Shown here: piece by piece, positions 1 through 7,557 of the stretch
Layout: every line of letters begins with the position of its first letter
Position numbering within the stretch: position 1 is the stretch's first letter
Position numbers and translations under genes: made by a program
The notes under the pieces: model-generated
What the model was told of the DNA's origin: nothing
The model's database searches: none
What the model saw: only the letters and a program-made list of their open reading frames with translations
Source: Deltaproteobacteria bacterium UBA2957
GTDB taxonomy: Bacteria > Myxococcota_A > UBA796
Assembly: GCA_002348535.1 (NCBI GenBank)
Contig: DEBL01000367.1
Location: 1-19,229 of the forward strand
Length of the DNA: 19,229 nucleotides
Reading direction: 5' to 3'

Positions 1-1
1 C

Positions 2-1543
2 TCGCAAACCAATCTGGTGGTTCCCGGCATCGTCGACATCAACAACCCCGCCACCTCAGACGTCGGCACTTGGCAAAAAGGCGCGCTCTGTCCCGGGTGC
101 GACCTCATCGTCATCAGCGTGTGTTCGCTGCGGGGAGACCACCTCGGCGCCTATGGCGATGAACGCGAGCTAACCCCAACGATTGATCAACTCGCTAATG
201 AGAGTGTGCGCTTCACACGCGCCTATGCAGGCGGAAACTTCACGCTCGGAAGCCTTGCGACCATCCTTACCGGCAACTTCGGCAGCACCACTGGTGTGTT
301 GAACTGGGGTCGCGGACTGCCTGACCAGTTTCGAACCCTTCCGGAAGTGCTGGGACTTTACGGATACCGGACAGGTGGGTTCAGCGTGGACGCTGCAACC
401 GGCTTTCGTCCTGACTACGGCTTGGACAAAGGCTTCCAACGAATGGCCATCATCGAACCACCGCGGGACACCCCAGACGGACGCCACGGCAGCGGGCAGA
501 TGGGCGCTGGCGGTGCAACCTCGAAGCCTATGGCAGATTGGATCGCTACAGTTCCCGCCGACCGACCGCTTTTCGCGATGCTCCACACACGCTCTGCGCA
601 CTTTCCATTCGTCGTCTCGACCGAGGGCATGGAGGAAGACTCCACAGGCGTCCGCAAGGCGCTGTGGGAAGAGGGTGCGGGGGCACGCGAGTCTGATCGG
701 GCGATGCCCGGTCGAGCCGGAGGACAGTTGCGGCCCGGGCTGGTCGCATCCGGCGAACTGGCAATTCAAAATACCGTTCGCCGTGCAGGAGCGGCGGGTG
801 TAGCCGTCTGGAACAAAACCTATGCCGAGTCCGTCGCCCGAATGGACACGGACATCAAGGTGGCCTTGGACGCCGTTGAACGACGCGGACGCCAGGCCAT
901 CATCGTCCTTGTGGGTGACCACGGCGAAACGCTAGACGACAACAACGAACTGCTTCACGGTGCAGGATTCTTTGAGAGCGTCGCGCGCGTACCGCTGCTC
1001 ATATCCGTCCCCGGCCTTGCGCCAGGCGTATCGGATGTGCTGGTCTCGCAAGCCGACCTTCTGCCGACCCTCACAAGCCTCGTCGGTGTCACCCCCCCAA
1101 CCGGAATCGATGGCGAATCACTCGTGCCGGCCTTGCAGAACAAGTCAGAGCAAATCCGGTCCACAGCCCTGCTTGAGGGAGACCCCAGTTGGACGGGCGA
1201 TGGAGACCTGCCGGGTGCCGTAATTTCTCCACCTTGGACGCTGCTGCAGCAGACCTTTCCGTGCACCCCGGGCGATCAACACGAGCGACCACCGCCTCCA
1301 CCCGGTGCACCGCTCGGTGAACCCCTCATGTACACCTGCCTGTTCAACCTAAACACCGACCCCAAACAGGCGCGCAATGTGGCGAAAGCCAACCCCGAGG
1401 TGGTCCACCAGTTGAAAAGTCGGTGGGACGCGTTTCGAGCAGCCCGTAAAGGGCGTTCCGTCCCTCGCGACCTTCGACTCGATCCGGCGATGATCGAAAT
1501 GTTGCAGCGAACCGGGTACGACTTCCGAACGGAGCCTGAGTGA
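2..1543 (+). CDS. Sulfatase-superfamily protein with altered active site (5' end outside window)
   Basis: This is an alkaline phosphatase/sulfatase-fold protein, probably periplasmic or membrane-linked. The frame is open to the left edge, so the true start is probably upstream; the first possible start in the window is GTG at 17, and residue numbers count from it. The N-terminal sulfatase signature is recognisable as SLRGDHLGAYG, but the usual metal-binding Asp before it is Cys36. The nucleophile region reads NFTLGSLATILTG, with Thr76 where sulfatases have the Cys/Ser that becomes formylglycine. The distal half is well kept: GDHGE (D302, H303), then an HG pair and RVPLLISVPG, as in sulfatases and phosphoethanolamine or phosphoglycerol transferases. 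Known for the superfamily: Thr-type members transfer head groups rather than cleave sulfate. Inferred: a transferase or a degenerate hydrolase. The stop overlaps the next start by 4 nt (GTGA), so the two are probably co-translated. Fold call is confident, substrate unknown. Confidence 0.82.
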   Translation, partial: SQTNLVVPGIVDINNPATSDVGTWQKGALCPGCDLIVISVCSLRGDHLGAYGDERELTPTIDQLANESVRFTRAYAGGNFTLGSLATILTGNFGSTTGVLNWGRGLPDQFRTLPEVLGLYGYRTGGFSVDAATGFRPDYGLDKGFQRMAIIEPPRDTPDGRHGSGQMGAGGATSKPMADWIATVPADRPLFAMLHTRSAHFPFVVSTEGMEEDSTGVRKALWEEGAGARESDRAMPGRAGGQLRPGLVASGELAIQNTVRRAGAAGVAVWNKTYAESVARMDTDIKVALDAVERRGRQAIIVLVGDHGETLDDNNELLHGAGFFESVARVPLLISVPGLAPGVSDVLVSQADLLPTLTSLVGVTPPTGIDGESLVPALQNKSEQIRSTALLEGDPSWTGDGDLPGAVISPPWTLLQQTFPCTPGDQHERPPPPPGAPLGEPLMYTCLFNLNTDPKQARNVAKANPEVVHQLKSRWDAFRAARKGRSVPRDLRLDPAMIEMLQRTGYDFRTEPE

Positions 1544-3450
1544 TTCAGCGGATTTTACTGGCATTGGGCGCAATCGCCATCGCGTGGACCACAATGGTCT
1601 GCGGCGTCCGCAACGAATCACGCACCGGCGAACCGGAACTGATGTCGCGCCATAGTCGCGGCCAACCGTTTGTGAGCCAGACGGTGCTGGCGAGCGGTCC
1701 GGCCCCTTCGGGCACTTGGTCACTCTCCGCCTACCAGAGCTTTGTCGCCGACCAAAGAGCGGACCGGATTACCGTCTCGGGCACCCTGCCCGAGGGGGGG
1801 CGCGCAACGCTTACGCTTCACCATCGCCCCAATGACACGACATCTGCGCTGGTGTTGACCGCCGGAGAGGCACCACGAGGCTTAAACGTCCAGCTCGATG
1901 GGGCTGGCCAAGCCTTGCGATGCACAGGGTCGCTGCCAACGATGGCGCCGGGCCCCTTCTCCGTCAGCATGGAGCGGGGCGGCAGCGGTTGGGCGGCCAC
2001 GACCGGAGGCCATACCCTGCAATGTGTGAGCACCGATAGCTCTGGTCACCCCTCGGTGTCGGCCGGCCTGCGTCGCATCGACATTGACTCCATCGAGATT
2101 GACGGCACAGCCTCCTCACCGCAGGGGATGCGTTGGTTCTTGACGGGACTTGGCGTCGGTTTATTCGCCTTCCTCGGCATGGTCGCAATGCGTCGACGAA
2201 TGCCAAATGCAGCCGCACTCGCAGCGACCGGTTTACTCATGGGTAGCCCCATCACCGCGATCGACGGAGCAAGACTCGCCGAGGCCCTTCGGCTCGCACA
2301 GGCCAGCGACGATTGGCTGCCAGTCACCATTGCGCTGACCCTCGCTTCCCTCGCGATTGCGTGTGGGCTTGCTTCCTCTCTCGCCCGTCGGTCCCTGCTG
2401 ATGGGTGCCATACCGACGGGATTTCTTGCTGCAGCTTGGGCCGTGACGTGGACCGTCTCGGGCGCGACCGGATGGGTGTATACTGTGCTGTTTGGCGCAG
2501 CGCTTGGAGCGCTGGTGTGGGCGCAAGTGCAGGCGAACCGTCTTCGGTTCTACAACATCATCTCACTGGCCCTCGCCTGTGCGCTCATTGGAGCCCTCGA
2601 GGTGATGGTTCGATTCTCAGCGGTCGGCAACGTGTGGAACGCGGCCAACACCCAACAAGGCGCCGGGTCTACGGCAACCCTGATTGAACAATTTGAAGAC
2701 CTCGAAGCTGGACAATTCACCGCATATCCCGCCAAAGGATTCCCCGTTCGACTGGGTAAAAAGCAAGCACCAAAACGAGTGGTTTGCCTCGGAGCGTCCA
2801 GTACAGGTGGCGCATTCCAAAATGACTCACTCGCCGAGTTTTACCCCGCGCTGCTGAATCAGCTCAGTCCCGATGACACGGAAGTGGTAAACCAAGGCGT
2901 GGGCGGTTGGAACAGCTTCCACCTGCGTCAGTTTCTGGACGGTCACGCCGACCGACTCGATAGCGATGTGTGGACCATCTACCTCGGTGTCAATGAAAAC
3001 CTCCCCACCGCCATGCCCTTCGCGGACCTCTACACCGCATGGAAGGCGGGTGATCTCAGCGAGCGGACGCGTTCCCTAGACAACATTCGGTTGTTCCAAG
3101 GCCTGCGCCTACTGGTTCGAGGCATGCGCCCCGGCGGCGGGGTTGGGGTGTCCGCCCCAGACCTTCGCGACAACTTGGCCCACATCATCGGTGTGGCCAA
3201 GGAACGAAACATTCGAGTGTTGCTGATGAGCGAGGGAGTCCGGCCAGACCCGAGAGTTCTTTGGCACTACTTCGACGTGATGAGTGAGCTGGCGGCCGCA
3301 CACTCCCACGTCGCCTATTTAGATACTGCTTCTGTGCTCGACCGATTCAACGATCGGGCATTCATCGATACGAACCACCTGACGCCAACGGGTCACTCGA
3401 GTGTCGCCCGCGCCATCGATGCGGAGCTTCGCCGACTCGGCTGGTACTAA
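1540..3450 (+). CDS. Polytopic membrane protein with C-terminal SGNH/GDSL hydrolase domain
   Basis: The 636-residue product has three parts. An N-terminal hydrophobic segment (about 3-21) leads to a Ser/Gly/Thr-rich region of probable beta structure up to about residue 190. Five or six hydrophobic segments follow between about 195 and 355. The C-terminal domain (about 405-636) is an SGNH hydrolase: block I CLGASSTGG with candidate Ser420, block II NQGVGGWNS, block III LGVNEN in place of GxND, and block V DTNHLTPTGH supplying the Asp/His pair. SGNH enzymes are esterases or acyltransferases. Fusion to a membrane bundle recalls surface polysaccharide or lipid acyl-modifying enzymes, but the substrate is not identifiable. 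The GTG start overlaps the sulfatase-like stop (GTGA), implying translational coupling and a shared pathway. The stop overlaps by a few bases the stop of a minus-strand microgene. Confidence 0.85.
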   Translation: MIQRILLALGAIAIAWTTMVCGVRNESRTGEPELMSRHSRGQPFVSQTVLASGPAPSGTWSLSAYQSFVADQRADRITVSGTLPEGGRATLTLHHRPNDTTSALVLTAGEAPRGLNVQLDGAGQALRCTGSLPTMAPGPFSVSMERGGSGWAATTGGHTLQCVSTDSSGHPSVSAGLRRIDIDSIEIDGTASSPQGMRWFLTGLGVGLFAFLGMVAMRRRMPNAAALAATGLLMGSPITAIDGARLAEALRLAQASDDWLPVTIALTLASLAIACGLASSLARRSLLMGAIPTGFLAAAWAVTWTVSGATGWVYTVLFGAALGALVWAQVQANRLRFYNIISLALACALIGALEVMVRFSAVGNVWNAANTQQGAGSTATLIEQFEDLEAGQFTAYPAKGFPVRLGKKQAPKRVVCLGASSTGGAFQNDSLAEFYPALLNQLSPDDTEVVNQGVGGWNSFHLRQFLDGHADRLDSDVWTIYLGVNENLPTAMPFADLYTAWKAGDLSERTRSLDNIRLFQGLRLLVRGMRPGGGVGVSAPDLRDNLAHIIGVAKERNIRVLLMSEGVRPDPRVLWHYFDVMSELAAAHSHVAYLDTASVLDRFNDRAFIDTNHLTPTGHSSVARAIDAELRRLGWY

Positions 3451-3593
3451 AACACCGTGTATGCGAACTGGCGCAACGGCGAGACGTCGGTGAGCACCAA
3501 CGCCAGCGCGACTGCAAACACGATGACAATGGGTACAATCCACCACGGCCGGGTTGTCCTCAGCGCGCCTTTGATGTCGGTCTGTTCATCCAT
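3447..3593 (-). CDS. DUF5989-like single-pass membrane microprotein (48 aa)
   Basis: This short minus-strand gene runs from ATG at 3593 to TAG at 3449-3447. After a charged N-terminus it has RPWWIVPIVIVFAVALALVL, a Trp-Trp pair leading into one transmembrane helix, and it ends FAYTVF. That layout (WW, hydrophobic helix, short polar stretch, terminal aromatic-x-x-x-F) is how I remember DUF5989 proteins, which commonly end IYTLF or IYALF. As far as I recall, these lie beside SxtJ-type membrane proteins, carbamoyltransferases and SGNH hydrolases, which fits the SGNH genes on both sides. Molecular function is unknown. It is convergent with the preceding SGNH gene, the two stop codons overlapping within positions 3447-3450, and diverges from the microprotein at 3624. 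In-frame extension upstream meets a stop (TAG, 3620-3618) without another ATG, so this start is favoured. Confidence 0.72.
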   Translation of the reverse strand: MDEQTDIKGALRTTRPWWIVPIVIVFAVALALVLTDVSPLRQFAYTVF

Positions 3594-3608
3594 GCCTGAA
3601 CAATAACG

Positions 3609-3620
3609 GATTACAATCTA
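3609..3620. promoter_or_regulatory. Possible bidirectional -10 region between two microgenes
   Basis: The 30-nt gap between the divergent microgenes holds TACAAT at 3612-3617 on the plus strand, one base from the TATAAT consensus, placed 6 nt before the ATG at 3624. On the minus strand the same bases read TTAGATTGTAAT, which also contains -10-like hexamers. No good -35 is visible for either. If real, the plus transcript would be nearly leaderless. Assigned by motif only. Confidence 0.3.
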
Positions 3621-3623
3621 ACC

Positions 3624-3755
3624 ATGCCAAAATCCGATCAAAATGCAAGCGGCTGGATCATTGGCGCCGCCCTCGTCGTGACCGGTGTCGTTGCCTACTT
3701 GTGGTGGACGGCACCAGAAGACTCGGTTTTATCCGAAACCTACACGGTGATGTAA
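3624..3755 (+). CDS. Single-pass membrane microprotein upstream of an SGNH gene
   Basis: The predicted 43-residue protein starts at ATG 3624. It has a short polar N-terminus (MPKSDQNASG), one hydrophobic helix (WIIGAALVVTGVVAYLWW) and a short acidic tail ending SETYTVM. I do not recognise a family. Its TAA stop (3753-3755) directly abuts the GTG start of the following SGNH hydrolase gene, with no separate Shine-Dalgarno visible there. This suggests termination-reinitiation coupling and argues that the microgene is translated. It probably acts at the inner membrane, perhaps as partner of the hydrolase next to it (inference). Its ending YTVM resembles the YTVF ending of the divergent DUF5989-like protein, which may be coincidence. 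Confidence 0.55.
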   Translation: MPKSDQNASGWIIGAALVVTGVVAYLWWTAPEDSVLSETYTVM

Positions 3756-4766
3756 GTGAAAGCCCGGACCCTCTCGATCGGCCTGATAGTCGCCAGCATC
3801 GGAACTGCGGTGTGGATCCAGTGGCAGCGGTCGAAACGCCCGGTGCAGTCGGACAACATTGTGGCCCAATGGGATGATCTTGGCGGCGAGTCTTGGCTGT
3901 TACCCAACCTAAAGCGTGTGCCAGTGACACACCCCGACCGACCGCATTCGTTCCATGAAGTCCACGCATGGCGAAAGGGTGAGTACCATCAACTCAACCG
4001 CGTTCGAAGCTACGAGTTGAGCACCAACTCGGATAGGCTCCGCGGGCCGGAGGTGGGGCCCAAGGTGCCGGGCGTGACTCGAATAATTGCGCTTGGTGAC
4101 TCGGTCACGCACGGCTGGGGAGTGGCCGACAAAGACACCTACCCCCAGCAGTTGGCTTCTAGACTGACATCCATGGGCCACCGCGTCGAGGTGCTCAACG
4201 CAGGCGTCCCATCCAACACAGACGTTGCCATGCAGCGGTGGTGCACGGGCAAGGCTCCGGCCTTCGAACCCGACATCATCCTGTGGACCCGGCGGGTTCA
4301 TCAGCATGGCCCCAACCCCCATGGCACCTACAACCAAGGCGTGAAGGCCTGCAAAAAGGGTACTGGGGCGCAGATCATTGTGGTGCTCCCGCCCGTTTCC
4401 ACCTTTGATGTCCGCGGCAGCGCCAACTGGAGCACCGAGTATGACCGCGTCCGAACGGACTTGAGCGGCACGGCGAGCGCCATCATTGAGATGACACCCC
4501 TGTTTCGGAAGGCGCAAAAAGGGCGAGGTGTCGCCCTCGAGACACGGGGTATGAAGCTCGCCGTCATCGATCAACGCACCGGCGTACCCATCATCGAGGT
4601 CCCGCCGCTGCACAGAGACCTTCCACACGAGATTTACGCGCTCTTCGAAACCAATCCGAACATTCGTGAACCCCTCTTCTTCGATGACGGCCATCCCGAT
4701 GAGGAGGGGTTCGCCTTGTTTGCAGACGTCCTCGCCACGCCGACGGCGGCGCTTATCTCGCGCTGA
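3756..4766 (+). CDS. Membrane-anchored SGNH/GDSL hydrolase-like protein
   Basis: The 336-residue product has an N-terminal hydrophobic anchor (about residues 6-22), so the catalytic domain should face the periplasm. Block I is ALGDSVTHGWGV with catalytic Ser116, block II is LNAGVPSNT, and block V is DDGHPDEEG giving D310-x-x-H313. Block III is poorly kept: ILWTRRVHQHG stands where GxND is expected, so the oxyanion hole may be altered. The family contains esterases, lipases and acyltransferases; the substrate here is unknown. The GTG start is fixed by the abutting TAA of the upstream microgene. The 3' end overlaps the convergent SGNH gene by 14 nt. The segment after block I closely resembles that neighbour (GWGV, KD, P-x-QL, RL, VEV, NAGVP), so the two are probably paralogues. 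Confidence 0.85.
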   Translation: MKARTLSIGLIVASIGTAVWIQWQRSKRPVQSDNIVAQWDDLGGESWLLPNLKRVPVTHPDRPHSFHEVHAWRKGEYHQLNRVRSYELSTNSDRLRGPEVGPKVPGVTRIIALGDSVTHGWGVADKDTYPQQLASRLTSMGHRVEVLNAGVPSNTDVAMQRWCTGKAPAFEPDIILWTRRVHQHGPNPHGTYNQGVKACKKGTGAQIIVVLPPVSTFDVRGSANWSTEYDRVRTDLSGTASAIIEMTPLFRKAQKGRGVALETRGMKLAVIDQRTGVPIIEVPPLHRDLPHEIYALFETNPNIREPLFFDDGHPDEEGFALFADVLATPTAALISR

Positions 4767-5616
4767 ATATCGGCAGCAGCACCGCAGCAACTTGGTCCGC
4801 GATTGCACCATTTCCGGCTGCAGTGAAGTGAATTGGGTCCCGTTCGAATCGTTCCTCGGACGAAATATCGGGCCGAATCACGGGAAGATCCAGTGATTCC
4901 AACGCCGTTCGGTGCGCAGTCGTGGCCGTCATATCAAGAGCAACCACGGTCGCTCCGACGGCACGGGACCACGCCACCACTTGTTCCACATTCGCCTTGA
5001 ACTCTTCGGGGGGTACCCGATACAGTTTTCCGTTTTTAACGGTGGACCGACCGGCCTGCATCGACCCGCGCAACACCTGCATGATTCGGAGGCGCTCCAT
5101 CCACGGCGGATCCCGCCGGTCGGCATCGCGAAGATGAGTCTGGTTTCCGTCCCGAAGGCCCCACCCAAGCAGCACCACCTGCGGCTTGCGCTCAATCAGT
5201 TCCTTCGCGAACCGACGGCCTTGGTGCGAGGAGTGACCGGGAACGCCCGCATTGATGACTTCGACCCCCAGCCTCTCTTCCAGTTGTTCCGGCCACGAAT
5301 CCTTGGCGTCGACCCCCCACCCAAAGGTGGTCGAGCACCCCAGAGCCAACACCCATGGCTGACCGGATGGAATCGAGTCATCGCGCAGCCCGAGCTCATT
5401 GGTTTCGACACGAAACGTCGTCCCTTCTTCCCGATGCGGCACCGCAGCAAGGTCCAAGTCCGATCGGAGTTGCCAGTAGGTGCTGGCGTGCCCTTCATAC
5501 AAGTCGGACCACCCTACACCGGCCACCGTAAGACCCGCCTCAAGAGCCCCCAACACGCCAAGGGTCACTAAGGCTGACGCGAACGCTTTGCGGACAATGG
5601 CGCGATGAATCAACAT
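4753..5616 (-). CDS. Membrane-anchored SGNH/GDSL hydrolase-like protein
   Basis: Starts with one hydrophobic anchor (AFASALVTLGVLGALEAGL) followed by an SGNH domain. Block I is LGCSTTFGWGVD, with Cys at the usual Asp position and Ser next to it as nucleophile; block II is INAGVPGHSS; the block III region is LGWGLRDGNQ; block V is RDPIHFTAAGN. The predicted site is the periplasmic face of the inner membrane. I chose ATG 5616, giving 287 residues, because it sits just before the positively charged n-region; ATG 5628 and GTG 5649 are possible alternatives and no start has a convincing Shine-Dalgarno. The gene is convergent with, and probably paralogous to, the SGNH gene at 3756-4766, and divergent from the PNGase F-like gene. 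Substrate unknown. Confidence 0.82.
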   Translation of the reverse strand: MLIHRAIVRKAFASALVTLGVLGALEAGLTVAGVGWSDLYEGHASTYWQLRSDLDLAAVPHREEGTTFRVETNELGLRDDSIPSGQPWVLALGCSTTFGWGVDAKDSWPEQLEERLGVEVINAGVPGHSSHQGRRFAKELIERKPQVVLLGWGLRDGNQTHLRDADRRDPPWMERLRIMQVLRGSMQAGRSTVKNGKLYRVPPEEFKANVEQVVAWSRAVGATVVALDMTATTAHRTALESLDLPVIRPDISSEERFERDPIHFTAAGNGAIADQVAAVLLPIFSAR

Positions 5617-5641
5617 TGCCGACAGCATAGGCCAGATCTGC

Positions 5642-5650
5642 TGGTACACT
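5642..5650 (+). promoter_or_regulatory. Extended -10 promoter candidate for the PNGase F-like gene
   Basis: TGGTACACT fits the extended -10 pattern TGnTAnnnT. No good -35 lies 16-18 nt upstream. Transcription would start near 5657, about 20 nt before the preferred GTG start. The same pattern precedes the next lipoprotein gene and the first MopE-type gene. Confidence 0.35.
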
Positions 5651-5677
5651 CAGCAGGATTTGAAAACGGAGCGTTTC

Positions 5678-7510
5678 GTGAAGACACTTACACTTTTGGC
5701 ACTGGCACTGGCCGTGGCTGCATGCGATAAGTCGGATGAATCCGACAATCCCGACAACCCGGATCCGGGACTCGATGACACTGGCGCGACGCGCGACACT
5801 GGAGCCCCTCCGACCGAACTCACCGATTGTGAACTGCTCGGACTCGACCCTGTTCCCTTCAATCCCGATGGCGACTCGCTTCCACTGCGACACTACACCG
5901 CACCGGACTTTACCCTGCCCCTCGCGGACGGCTCCGAGTGGACCTTTAGCGAGCAGTTCAGCGGGTGCGAGAGCTACATCTTTCTCCCTCACTCTCTTCC
6001 CGTCGATGACGCCGATGGTCGCTCCTGGTGGGTCGAGGGCATGGCCGGCTTGCTCGACAAGTCTCCTCGAAATGCCCACTACTTCTTCATTGTACGTGGA
6101 AACCCCGCTGACGCCGAGAGCCTCATCGATGCCATGGCAACGGACATCGGTGAAAATCTGGCCAGTCTCAGCGACGATGACCGCGAGTGGTGGGGCTCTC
6201 GTCTCCACGTCGTGGCCCAACCGTCCAATCAAATCGACAGCATCATTAGCCTTGGTTTTTCCGGCAACATCGGAAGTTATGGACTGGCCATTGACCGATT
6301 CCAGAAGTTCCGATCCTTGGGCTCGATGGCAGCAGTGGAAGCATACGACCCATCCCTTGACGGCTGGGCATGGGAACGCCGCATCTACGAGGCCGGCTAT
6401 CAACCGGAGTATTACAACTATGAGTTTGACCGACAACTCCGCCTCGATGCGGAGGACGCCACGGTTGTCGAGGTGCTCGATGGTGGAGTGGAGTCGCAGT
6501 ACGCCGACGGTGTGCTCGTCGTACCGGACAATCTCTCCGATTTCGACACGCTGGAAATCGATGTCGTGATGGAGTGCCCGAACACCAATGCAGTGGAGAT
6601 CGGGAACTGCGGTGCATGGGACTATCTGGCGTACATGTGGCTTCAAGTCATCATTCCTGCAGCCGAGACCAAGTCACTGGAAGGCGATGATACGGGTGGC
6701 GACACGACGGATGACGACTCAGGCACACCCGAACCACCGGATGAAACCGATGACACAGCCAGCCCTGATGAAGGCGCAGCGGACACCGGAAGCATCGATG
6801 AACCAGTAGAGGAGGAACCGGTCGAACCCGGACCCACCACGGAATGGTGGGAAATGGCGCGGTTCATCACAACCTATCATCGAGAATCGCGCTGGGTGGT
6901 GGATGCCAGCCACGCCTTGGCGTGGTTGGAGCCCGGGTCGGAGCACACCGTTCGCTACGAGTGGGCGCCGCCATGGAACGGTCAGCCCACGGGTGTGACC
7001 ACCCGCTTCCGCTTCTCGAACCGCGGCAAAGCTGACCGCGTTTCCGAGACCGTGCACCTGTTTTCGGGCGGCGGGTTGAACACAAGCTACAACGACCGCG
7101 AACCCATCGAGGTTCCCATACCGAGCGATGTGAGCCGAGTCGAACTTGTGGCCATCACCACCGGCCACGGAATGGCGACCAGTAACTGCGCTGAATTCTG
7201 CGACCATTCCCACCACTTCACCATCAACGGAACAGAGAATGCACAGGTTCTTGATGACCCGGGACTTGAGTCTGGGTGCGCCAACAAGGTGGGCTCGGGT
7301 GTGGTCCCCAATCAAGCCGGAACATGGTGGTTCGGGCGGGCCGGCTGGTGTCCGGGTCAAGAGGTCGAGCCCTACATTGTAGACGTCACCGACCAAGTCA
7401 CTCTCGGAGAGACAGCCACGATATCGTACGAGGCTAAAATTAACGGAAGCGCGCCATTCGATGACGCCGGAAACATCAAACTCAACTCTTGGCTTGTGTA
7501 CCACCGGTAA
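5678..7510 (+). CDS. PNGase F-like peptide-N-glycosidase lipoprotein with thioredoxin-like N-terminus
   Basis: The 610-residue product begins with a lipoprotein signal (lipobox LAVAAC) and an Asp-rich linker. A thioredoxin/redoxin-like segment follows (about 75-205, starting APDFTLPLADGS, no CxxC). The C-terminal half matches the two domains of peptide-N-glycosidase F, which releases N-glycans from Asn. NCGAWDYLAYMW (D315) corresponds to the region of catalytic Asp60 in the Flavobacterium enzyme, and NCAEFCDHSHHFTING (E506) to that of Glu206. RAGWCPG near the end is also a PNGase F signature. RFITTYHRES may hold the third acidic residue. GTG 5678 is preferred because GGAG lies 7 nt upstream and the signal peptide then starts cleanly; TTG 5660 would add six residues. 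An acidic DTG-rich stretch (330-387) interrupts the catalytic domain. Predicted substrates are N-glycoproteins from outside the cell. Family call is confident, activity untested. Confidence 0.85.
   Translation: MKTLTLLALALAVAACDKSDESDNPDNPDPGLDDTGATRDTGAPPTELTDCELLGLDPVPFNPDGDSLPLRHYTAPDFTLPLADGSEWTFSEQFSGCESYIFLPHSLPVDDADGRSWWVEGMAGLLDKSPRNAHYFFIVRGNPADAESLIDAMATDIGENLASLSDDDREWWGSRLHVVAQPSNQIDSIISLGFSGNIGSYGLAIDRFQKFRSLGSMAAVEAYDPSLDGWAWERRIYEAGYQPEYYNYEFDRQLRLDAEDATVVEVLDGGVESQYADGVLVVPDNLSDFDTLEIDVVMECPNTNAVEIGNCGAWDYLAYMWLQVIIPAAETKSLEGDDTGGDTTDDDSGTPEPPDETDDTASPDEGAADTGSIDEPVEEEPVEPGPTTEWWEMARFITTYHRESRWVVDASHALAWLEPGSEHTVRYEWAPPWNGQPTGVTTRFRFSNRGKADRVSETVHLFSGGGLNTSYNDREPIEVPIPSDVSRVELVAITTGHGMATSNCAEFCDHSHHFTINGTENAQVLDDPGLESGCANKVGSGVVPNQAGTWWFGRAGWCPGQEVEPYIVDVTDQVTLGETATISYEAKINGSAPFDDAGNIKLNSWLVYHR
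6665..6838 (+). other. Acidic low-complexity insertion inside the PNGase F-like domain
   Basis: About 58 codons (residues 330-387) are almost wholly Asp, Glu, Thr, Gly, Pro and Ser, with DDTGG, DDDSG and ADTGS motifs and a Glu/Pro-rich end. They sit between WLQVIIP and EWWEMARFITTYH. In classical PNGase F the equivalent strands are joined by a short turn. The insert resembles the linkers that follow the lipid-anchored Cys in neighbouring lipoproteins. Confidence 0.7.
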
Positions 7511-7532
7511 CGAATTTGTTTGCATTTCATCC

Positions 7533-7548
7533 AAAAGGTGGCCCTTTT
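7533..7548. terminator. Weak hairpin after the PNGase F-like gene
   Basis: AAAAGG and CCTTTT form a perfect 6-bp stem around the loop TGGC, 22 nt after the stop codon. There is no T-run beyond the stem's own T residues, so termination would be weak. Confidence 0.25.
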
Positions 7549-7557
7549 CCCTCAACT

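Noticed and set aside
3909..4811. Minus-strand open frame of 300 codons opposite the SGNH gene
   Set aside because: The plus-strand frame carries GDSV and DxxH blocks; the minus product is Cys/Arg-rich shadow sequence.
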